The notes below the pieces were generated by a model. It worked only from the letters and a program-made list of their open reading frames with translations, was not told the origin of the DNA and made no database searches. From Acanthosepion esculentum (Eukaryota; Mollusca; Cephalopoda; Sepiida; Sepiidae): DNA of 64,000 bases. Shown here one piece after another: positions 56,250 through 64,000 of the stretch. How positions within the stretch are numbered: position 1 is the stretch's first letter; each line of letters opens with the position of its first letter. Where the stretch lies: positions 23,573,190 to 23,637,189 of the forward strand of contig OZ038495.1 of the NCBI GenBank assembly GCA_964036315.1, written 5' to 3'. The position numbers and the translations under genes are program-made.

Positions 56250-56331
<82 letters not shown>
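56250..56331. repeat. (TA)n-(GA)n microsatellite
   Basis: TA units to 56299, then about 16 GA units. Confidence 0.95.
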
Positions 56332-56333
<2 letters not shown>

Positions 56334-56577
56334 CAATAAAAATATTTATCAGGTTCCGCAATCAAAGGATTTCTGATTCTCGTTCGGCGATCATTAACAT
56401 CCGCTGGATTAGAAATTTGGATTTGAAAAGCAAACAAAAAATACAAAAAAATATATTCAATAATCAACACAGAACGAAGAAACCTGCATAAGTAGCGGAC
56501 AATTTTGCAATTTCCCAAAACTTTACTGTGTTCCCACATGTTAACTAAATAAAAAACACAAAAATATACATATCTGT

Positions 56578-56642
56578 ATAGAGCCATGATCGTCTACGTC
56601 CTGTAGAAGCATGGTGTCAAAAAAAAAAAAAAAAAAAAAATA
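56578..56642 (+). mobile_element. LINE-B 3' tail scrap
   Basis: AGCCATGATCGTCTACGTCC TGTAGAAGCATGGTGTC followed by a ~25-bp A run. It matches the tail signature of LINE-B copies near 17.63 and 60.75 kb, here ending in poly(A). Confidence 0.55.
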
Positions 56643-57039
56643 ACCGAATTTCATATGGCTTGTGTAAGTCAAAATTATTCAAGTGATCAAATATATTTTT
56701 TGCCAAATGATTTTAAAAATTAGAAAACCTAACAAAAATTAATATTTTGGAGATTAATACAGATATTGAACTAATATATACAGTTAAGATGAAAGTACAT
56801 TGATGGATAGATATGAAAACAGTGTTTAGCGGCTGTAATATCACTATTGTTTGTTATTGATGTAAATGGAGTGATGATATTGAAGCAATTATTGGTTTAC
56901 TTACAGGAAAGTTGATTCAATGTGACGTGCCACACAACTTGTTTCATCAGAATCCATCTTGCACGTTTATAAATCTATCATTTATCCGTGATCGGTCGGC
57001 TGCTTCTACTATATATCTCGAGATTCGTGTTAAAATTCA

Positions 57040-57472
57040 ATGAAGTGTCTGTCATATAATCGATTCTGACCTAACGTCTCGACTTCAGTCACTTTCTCGA
57101 CCGCCGTGACGTGGCTTTCCTCTGTCTTTTCTACAAATATTCTTATGGCAATTGTTATGATGAGATTTCATCCTTGGTTCCTCGGCTGTACGAATTTAAG
57201 CGTAGGTCTCAGTTTTACTTTTCAACCAGCTAGATATAACCGTATGTTCTATATTAATAGTTTCTTTTCTTATACGTCTCGCCTGCTGAACCGCCTTCCA
57301 GTTTCTTGCTTACATGCCAACTAAAATCTTCAAAAAAAGAAATCCAATACAACGCCAATCACCATCTTCTGTTTTCCCGAATCCTGTTCTTTTATTATCA
57401 TCTCTTTCACTCCCACTAATCCCTTGCGTCTTAGTGGCATTATCGCCTTGCTTGGGGTGAAACGATTAAAAA
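57040..57472 (+). pseudogene. LINE-A C-terminal and 3' end fragment
   Basis: Frames give CRDVAFLCLFYKYSYGNCYD-like, then FILGSSAVRI-type shifted codons and FYINSFFSYTSRLLNRLPVS, corresponding to FYSNSFMSRTSRLWNSLPYS. The tail is CCCTTGCGTCTTAGTGGCAT, GCCTTGCTTGGGGTGAAACG and ATTAAAAAA. It lies about 200 bp upstream of the SLC22-like exon 2. Confidence 0.75.
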
Positions 57473-57668
57473 AATGTCGACAATGATGTATTTCGGTATA
57501 TCTGATGTACCAGTAAGCTAATCATTTGTTTAAAATTACAATCTCGAATTTAATTTTTTTTTTCAAGAAAAAGATTATTTTTTAAATATTCGCTTTGTCG
57601 AGCATCAAATATAACGTTATTGATTCATTATCGTAAAAACAATAAAAAAAACTTCTTTGTTGTTACAG

Positions 57669-57891
57669 ATGTGCTATTCCTGGTTTAACAAACGACACCT
57701 ACGAAGTCCAAGATACGGACCACGCCGATCTGATCAAAGCCTATATTCCACAGCACATGGAAGATGGGGAGCGAAAATATAGCAATTGTTATTTCTACAG
57801 CAATGAATCATTAGACGGTAGTGGAACGATGCATGCATGTAATTCTTGGGTTTATGACAAATCTCAGTATCAGACATCAGTTACCAGTGAT
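57669..57891 (+). CDS. SLC22-like transporter, second coding exon
   Basis: Encodes most of the large extracellular loop after the first helix. The first base completes Arg, then CAIPGLTNDTYEV, LIKAYIPQHM, CYFYSNESLDG and ACNSWVYDKSQYQTSV. The HRC-IPGL start, a CxWVYDKS-Y block and spaced cysteines are hallmarks of SLC22 transporters. N-glycosylation sequons NDT and NES fit an extracellular loop. The acceptor is TTACAG (57668), the donor GAT/GTGAGT (57892), end phase 0. The family's next exon should open with a NLVC-type motif; none was found to 64000, so the remaining ~430 residues presumably lie beyond the window. Confidence 0.92.
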
Positions 57892-57994
57892 GTGAGTATG
57901 TTTTCATTGCACTTTTTCCTGTATTTTATATATTGCCATTAATATTTCTTAACGAAAGACAATCATGTTGACTTTTCACACGACTCTTAATAGT

Positions 57995-58195
57995 TTATTA
58001 TCTAGCACTTCTCACATCTGGAACTCTTTTCCGGTTTCTTGCATCTCCGCCAACTACAATCTCAGTCACCATCTTCTGTCTTCCTGAAGCCTGTTCTTTT
58101 ATTGTCCTTTTTTCTCACTAAAGTTTTTTCATTCTATTCCACTCCCACTCTTTTAGTGGCTTTATCTCCTTGCTTAAAGTGAAGCTTTAAAAATG
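57995..58195 (+). mobile_element. LINE-A 3' fragment
   Basis: TCTCACATCTGGAACTC (the SRLWNS codons), TTTCTTGCATCTCCGCCAAC, and the tail TTTTAGTGGCTTTATCTCC, TTGCTTAAAGTGAAGCTTTA. It is about 200 bp, a second LINE-A piece flanking exon 2. Confidence 0.65.
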
Positions 58196-58747
58196 GTTAG
58201 GAATGAAGCCTCCATCAGTATCTGAAAGAGCGACAATAGTTACTGGACTTGAGAAGTCTATTTTCCTGAAAAATTGCTTTTATAGAAAAATTTTATAAAT
58301 TTTAACCGACAGTGACACTGGCTGTTCGGTCAAGGAATACCGAATGTTTCTATATAAGGAAACGGCTTATACTACTAATATTACCATTTCAGAAAAACAT
58401 TGATACTAACATTTATGAATATCACCGAAAATTAATTGATGGTTTAGAACCCAGTCCTTCTTCGATTAAGACTGCAGGATAGCGCAAAAATTCCATATTT
58501 TAACGGTTTTTAACAGGATACATTTTTAGATTTGATTTTAATGTGTTCACTAAGCGAATGGCGATCAGATTGATATGGGGGACATGGTATCTCTCTTTCA
58601 CTGTCTCTCTTGTTGAAGGATCATGACAGCAATTTTAAAAACGGGATGGGCACCATTCGACCAATGAGAAAATAATAGTTGAAATTATTGGTGACTCAGA
58701 ACTTTTATTTGATGGCGATATGTTCCGAATTCACGCATCAGTTTTTG
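58196..58747. other. no recognisable gene
   Basis: Presumed intron of the SLC22-like gene; nothing supported. Confidence 0.45.
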
Positions 58748-59500
58748 CTATAAGTTTTCAGTTGAATAACTATACAAAAACTTTAATAATGAGTAACAAT
58801 TACAGCTTATACATGGTGATTGCCTTATCTCACTCAGATGAGAGTGGCCCATACCCGTCGCCTCACCTGTGATGACTTCTGTCTCGTTTCGGGTTTCAGG
58901 CATATATGACATAAACTTTGTATTCTTGATTGGATTAAATGAATCAACATGCTCTGCAACCCTGTATACCATCATGATCCATGTCAGTCCAGATGATAAT
59001 ATGCAAACCTTGTTGAAAGCAACATATTTATTGACGGTAGGACAATAAGACAGATTGGTAGAGTTGTTTCTGGTTGATATGATGAGTTTTCAGATGGTTT
59101 ACATAACTTACCCTGGATAACACCTTGCGCTCGCACACATTTTCAAGACTGTATGTTAATTGGCAAATCAGAGTGGGTGCCTCTACGGAGAGCATGCTTG
59201 ATCTGAGCATGCCCGATCATTCAGCCTTCCTTAATAAAGTGTCTCACGCTGTACTATTTAAAGTCAGTTCTTCTCATTGCTGTAAATTCATATGCAATGC
59301 ATTCATATTATCCTTCAGATTATCTTTAAACCTCTTAAGCTTGTAGAAAAGTTGTTTGGGAATCCTGTTATGTCCCATTCTCAAAACGTGTCCGGCTCAT
59401 CGCTTCTGGTTGAGGATTATCATTGCTTGTTGCATTTTGGGAGGACAACAGTGTCTGGAACCAAAGACTGCCATTTGATGTTAAGCTTATACATACATAC
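58748..59500 (-). pseudogene. LINE-D C-terminal relic
   Basis: Minus strand around 59420-59330 reads AGHVLRMGHNRIPKQLFYKL, the GHV-RM--RIPKQLFY block of jockey-like LINEs. At 59210-59030 comes a zinc-finger-like end (CERKVLSRVSYVNHLKTHH). It is the same class as the plus-strand relic at 9.9 kb. Frames are broken. Confidence 0.55.
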
Positions 59501-59856
59501 ACATATTTATGGATAGTTTATTTTACTTAGGAGAGAACAAAATAAAACAAATGCTAATTAAGAAGCTTGTATAACGGTAGTATTCTAAACTCATCAGCAT
59601 GGTTCTATAAGCAATTAGGTTGACATATACCGTTTTCGCGTGTTTTTCCGACAGTGAAATGAGCAAACTGATGTATATAAAAATAACAATATAAGACAAT
59701 ATTCTGACATAAAGGCATTTTGCTTAAGTTTTTATGCAAAACGAATGTATGTTGTGTTAGGCATTTTTCGAATTTTTCTCTCATTTCCCTTACTCTAATT
59801 TAACATAATATGGACGTATTGGAAGGCTCTAACTATCTTAAAATGGGGTGCAGAAT
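59501..59856. other. no recognisable gene
   Basis: AT-rich; nothing supported. Confidence 0.45.
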
Positions 59857-60339
59857 TAATTTCAACTCGGAACTAATTTCATCTCAGAACTAGTTTCAAC
59901 TTGGAACTAATAAATCTGTGAAGTTTTCAAACGAAATTAAAATTTAATTTATTGATTTTCTTAAATTTTGATCAATAACGGTTTCTTTTGAACGTGAGTT
60001 TTTGTTGTTGTTTTTTTTATTACAAAAAACAGCTATGCAATTGACTGTTCTTGCTACAAAGAACATTGCATTTTTATTGGATTTGATTTAAATGAATAAA
60101 AGTAAATAAAAAGTACCACTTTATTCATTTGCAACAAAAAAGAATGAAAGTTGCAGAAAAGATGCATTCAGAATTATCTATTAAGGATTTTTAATGCTAA
60201 ATTAAAAATTAACACCAACTCATTAGATTTTCTTTAAGAATTCACGGAAATTGTAACTTTGATTTTAAATCGAGTTGAAATTAGTTCCGAAGTGAAATTA
60301 ATTCCGAGTTGAAATTAGTTCCGAGTTGAAATTAGTTCT
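59857..60339. mobile_element. foldback-like element with 17-bp iterated termini
   Basis: The left end has three tandem 17-mers (59857-59873, 59874-59890, 59891-59907; TAATTTCAACTCGGAAC consensus). The right end has four tandem 17-mers in reverse complement (60272-60288, 60289-60305, 60306-60322, 60323-60339; GAGTTGAAATTAGTTCC consensus). The 364-bp centre is AT-rich and non-coding. Tandemly iterated inverted termini around an unrelated core is the form of foldback transposons. Confidence 0.75.
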
Positions 60340-60385
60340 GTCAATCTTAAAAATCAATAGATGAAACCCTAGTTTTTACTTCAGC

Positions 60386-60565
<180 letters not shown>

Positions 60566-60589
60566 CGTTTGTATCATATTTGATATTCA

Positions 60590-60795
60590 CTGGAGAGTTG
60601 AAGGCAAGAGGGACAGAGGAAAACAACAAATAACTTACCTAGCGAACATGAGTAAATGGATGGCAGAAAAGGGTTTAAGGGAGATAACAAAAAAACAAAA
60701 CATTATTAAGAGTTACAAAGGACGAGAAATTGTGGGGAGCCATGATCACCAACGTCCTGAAAGAACACTTCACATAGAAGAAGAAATAAAGTTTG
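60590..60795 (+). pseudogene. LINE-B C-terminal end
   Basis: Reads [38 protein letters not shown] and a tail of CCAACGTCCTGAAAGAACAC, then AGAAGAAGAAATAA. It is the terminal ~65 residues and 3' signature of the family. Confidence 0.75.
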
Positions 60796-60799
60796 TCTT

Positions 60800-61760
60800 T
60801 TTGCTGTGTCTCCTAAACCTTGTTCTGGTAATCCATTTACACAAGCTCGTTAGGCAGGGGTTATGTGCTGTTATCCCCTGTCTCACTTACCTTCAATAGG
60901 TTCTGTGAGTGTCAAATTTTCCAACCTCTTTTACCTTATTATGTGCCCTAGAAATTTCAACTGTCTCTTACTGATGTTAAATGCGAGTGCCCCTTTGTTT
61001 CTATCTTCTCTAAAGCTACGCCGTTTGCTCACATGTTCAGTCTACGGGATTCTCATCATCCTTCTGTAGTATTATATCTCTGTTGTGTTTTCTTCATCTG
61101 TGAAGAGATTGTCCTGCATTCGCTATTATATGGGAGAACCGATATTACATAATTTAGCACTCTTTTCTATAGTTCTAATGAAATTTTATTGTTTCTTAAG
61201 ACTTTGCTTAACTTTTGCAAGCCATATTTGGTTATTCTAATGCGTCTTCGTATTTCGGTATTGCATTTGAATACTTCCTGTTGAAACACTTCCTGTTAAA
61301 ACGCTTCCTAGATATTAAAATTTTTGTACTTGTTTGATTTTTGGGGTTTCCAATTTGCAGTTCGCATCTTGAGCTGTTCCCTTTGTTGACAGCCCTACAT
61401 TCTGTCTTTTTACAGTTGATATTTAGTCCTTTCTTCTCGCCTTTCTTTACTATCTTCTGTAGGAGTTCCTGTGCCTGCTATCAACACCGTGTCATCTGCA
61501 TATCTTATGTTAAGATTGTACCCACCAAAAAATGGATCCTGGTAGACATATTTTTGTCTTACGCACCTTTCAATTTTTGTGTGTTTAATGGATTCATTTT
61601 TTATCCGTATGCAAGCTGTTTGTTCCCAGTATAGATTCTGGGTTATTTTAATATATTTCCCAAATAAATCAATCTTACCTAGTAGTTCATGCAGCTATTT
61701 GTATCGTAATTTATCAAACGCTTTTGTATAAGTCTAATCTAAAAATTATTAAACAAATTT
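60800..61760 (-). pseudogene. LINE-B RT and C-terminal part, opposite strand
   Basis: Minus strand from 61540: YNLNIRYADDTVLIAGT (the RT active site), then KGLNINCKKTECRAV, CELQIGNPKNQ, a degraded middle, and near 61050 VSKRRSFREDRNKGALAFNI and RQLKFLGHIIR-type residues. The order RT box C to C-terminal domain matches the plus-strand copy at 62.1-64 kb. Frames are broken in several places. With 60590-60795 this makes two LINE-B ends in tail-to-tail orientation. Confidence 0.7.
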
Positions 61761-62100
61761 ATGTTCAAAGTATGTCAGAATAATTATGTACTTATCATTA
61801 AATAAAACTACCACGAAAAATTATTATCACGATGTACATTGTATCTTTCTGCTGTTCTTATAATTCTTATCAAGCATATTGATGTTTCTTGCTGCACCTG
61901 AAAAACCAAATGGTTGTTTTGTATTTTTGTTATGCCATTAATTTATCAATATTACGTAGTTTGGTTTTCCTCTTTGTGTGATGAGTTTAAACACTTATAC
62001 CTTTGACATATTTTTTTTTATTTACGCTAAAGCTATTATAAATGACGGGGATTAAATGTCAATATGCATTAAATTTGTGTAGATATACACATTATTTAAC
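61761..62100. other. no recognisable gene
   Basis: AT-rich spacer; nothing supported. Confidence 0.45.
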
Positions 62101-63080
62101 TATGAAAAAGAGACAACAAACATTGCCAAGGACTGGTACCATGTAAAGAACATGAAACAGAAATTAGAAAAAAATGTACGCAAACTAAAGAGGAATGGCT
62201 CAATGAAAAGTTAGCGGAAATAGAAAGATTGAACATCATAGAAAGGAAAGTATCTACATAATAATAAAATAATTAACAGAACAAAGGATGTACTCATCAG
62301 CAGGTTGTATAAGTTCAAGGGAACGCTCATAACAGGAAAAAAACCCAAAATACTTCAAAGATGGTGTGAATACTTTGGAGAACTATTTCATAATAAGAGA
62401 GAGACACCTGCAATCCACAAAAATACAGAAGGGAAAATTAAAGTCTGAAGTAAGACCGATACTGGACAAGTTGAACAAGAAAAAAGTAGCAGGGCCAAAT
62501 GAGATCTTAATAAGAATTCTCTCAGCTTTAGACGATTTCGACATCAACAAGATCATGAAAAATAATAAATAAAATATACAACAGTAGCAACATACTGGAA
62601 AACCTTAGTAGATCCATCTTTTTGTCACCGCCAAAGAAGCCAGGCGTGAACGAATGCAATCGGACAATAAGTTTAATGAGTTACTAAACCAATGTAATAA
62701 AACGAATTTGATGAATAAAGTACAAAGAAGAATAAATCGGAAACAAGACAAGAACACTGTGGCTTTGACAAGGAGACTGAAAAAACAAATGCTATATTTA
62801 TGAACTGAACGCTATCGGGGAGAGCAACACTAATGTATGTACACTTATGTTTTATAGTTTACGCTAAAACATTTGATGAAGTACGGTAGAAACATCTCTT
62901 TGTACTGCTCAGAAAACTAAGATCTGATTGTTTCTCGTTGGAATAATCCAGAACATGCTGGAAGGAAACCACCTGACTACGGGCAGAAAATTAATTAGTG
63001 TAGGTAGACAAAATAGAAAGATGCATAAGGTAAAGATGTGTTTTCTCAATGGATTTAAAAAAGTATGGCTGCAGTATCAA
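62101..63080 (+). pseudogene. LINE-B linker and RT, plus strand
   Basis: Shows DWYHVKNMKQKLEKN-like residues, QRWCEYFGELFHN in shifted frames, KLNKKKVAGPNEILIRILSA (RT start, K-AGPDEI motif), VAATYWKTLVDPSFC-type, EHCGFDKETEKT, IVYAKTFDEVR (equivalent of D-KAFDKVRH), LRKLRSD and near 63045 RCVFSMDL (R-GCVLSPDLFN). Many stops. Confidence 0.7.
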
Positions 63081-63099
63081 GATGTGGGGAAATATTTTA

Positions 63100-63215
63100 T
63101 CGATTGATTGGATTGTTTTTATGGCTTACCAAGCAATACATTTTTGAAGAAAAAAATATTACCAAAAATAGATTTACGAAGGAAAAAAATATTACCAGTA
63201 ACAAAAATTAGATGT
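63100..63215. repeat. R1-like repeat scrap
   Basis: ATGGCTTACCAAGCAATACA plus ATATTACCAxxAA blocks resemble the TTACCAGCAATACATTTTT series of R1 near 27.3 kb. It separates the RT part from the later part of LINE-B. Confidence 0.45.
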
Positions 63216-63299
63216 ATGTAAAAAGACGGAAAAGTGAAAATTAAAAATATCTGATATCTCTGTGGTGTCTAGTGGAATTTTTAAATTACCACAATCTAT

Positions 63300-63595
63300 T
63301 TCTTTCAATAATGTTCATATTCTTAAATTTAAAAACTGATATTATTAAATATTTCCTCCTCTGTGGGACAAACTTTTCTTGTAACACAGTCTGCTATATA
63401 CAAAAGTGACACTTTAATATCTTTATGTATCTTAGTCACAATGTCTGGTATGTTATCATATGTTTGGCATCCAGTTTCATCCAGCAAATGTCCACATTTT
63501 GAGCAGTTATGATTTAGATAAAAGTTGTCTACTTTGACTCCAACATTTAATTTAAGAAGTAGTTTTAGTTTTCTCATTATTTAAATTTCAACGTT
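63300..63595 (-). pseudogene. possible P/THAP-type transposase fragment
   Basis: An open minus-strand frame (82 codons) with CSKCGHLLDETG and KVSLLYIADCVTRKVCP. The second block recalls the L-YIAGYV-RK motif of P-element/THAP9-like transposases, and the CxxCG pair would suit a zinc site. It is inserted within LINE-B sequence. The similarity is short; a different transposase is possible. Confidence 0.35.
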
Positions 63596-63689
63596 TACAG
63601 CAAGAGAGTTGGAGACCCTAACATGATTAATTATCGGCGGCACAATCTTATGAAATATACTTGATACTATGTCGATGGAAGGCACAAAA

Positions 63690-64000
63690 AACTACGGGGT
63701 CTTCCAGAAAAGGTAATAAAGGAAATGAAAAAGAAAGGACTAACAATGAATTGTAAGAAGACTGAATGCATGATTGTCAGCAAGAGAAAACAATTCAAAA
63801 TGCGAACTACGAATTGCAGATGTTAAAATCAAGCAAATAGAGATGTTTAAATATCTGGGAAGTGTTTTAACAAGAAGGAATATGTGACACCGAAATCCGA
63901 ACAAGTATTGGAATAGTAAAGGATGCATTCTAAAAGCTAAGCAAAGTATCTTCAAAGAATCCTTCTTAACAGGAAGGATTAATTGGAGATAAAGAAAAGA
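63690..64000 (+). pseudogene. LINE-B post-RT segment, runs off the window
   Basis: Reads LTMNCKKTECMIVSKRKQFK (K-KTE-M--S), then in shifted frames DVKIKQIEMFKYLGSVLTR and EIRTSIGIVKDAF, the region after the YADD box in this LINE family. It continues the copy that starts at 62.1 kb, after the R1 and transposase-like insertions. Confidence 0.75.

Overview
Eukaryotic, intron-bearing, very AT-rich DNA made mostly of layered transposon debris. It carries dozens of long (TA)n microsatellites and short GGGAGGTAAC-type motifs that I associate with molluscs. The only host gene I recognise is the 5' part of an SLC22-type organic ion transporter. I infer a lophotrochozoan, most plausibly a coleoid cephalopod such as an octopus; this rests on repeat style and transporter type, not on a species-specific marker.

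Layout. 0-9 kb: two pieces of a common APE-type LINE (here 'LINE-A') around a (TA)n tract, a second LINE-A copy at 4.1-4.9 kb, otherwise AT-rich DNA. 9-16 kb: a hairpin, a piece of a different LINE ('LINE-D'), a mariner-type MITE, a decayed Ty3/gypsy element on the minus strand (gypsy-1) split by a short LINE-A insertion, and a mariner transposase relic. 16-19 kb: a dispersed repeat (R1), a LINE fragment ('LINE-B'), and an unassigned 201-codon minus-strand ORF. 19.4-25.6 kb: the most striking object, a Hero/R2-group restriction-like-endonuclease LINE with a 1044-codon open frame, flanked by a nearly identical 1.45 kb direct repeat so that about 1.31 head-to-tail, circularly permuted units are present. 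26-32 kb: tRNA-headed SINE, R1, a further LINE fragment, and the longest LINE-A copy. 32.8-37.2 kb: two deletion derivatives of one Ty3/gypsy family (gypsy-2) joined head to head. 37.2-42.7 kb: a complete but broken Tc1/mariner element, a probable solo LTR, a second mariner relic, and a run of TA-anchored palindromes. 43.6-49.6 kb: another LINE-A, a large inverted repeat, an 88-96 bp minisatellite. 50.4-57.9 kb: two coding exons of the SLC22-like gene separated by a 7.1 kb intron full of LINE-B, SINE and palindromic TA repeats. 58-64 kb: LINE-A, LINE-D and LINE-B fragments, a foldback-like element with 17-bp iterated termini, and a possible P/THAP-type transposase fragment.

The elements are nested: LINE-A inserted into gypsy-1, SINE-like sequence sits inside the Hero-type repeat, and TA microsatellites lie repeatedly at LINE-A 3' ends and at the edges of perfect palindromes. 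Nearly all mobile ORFs are broken; the Hero-type ORF is the exception, being open throughout although several normally conserved residues are changed.
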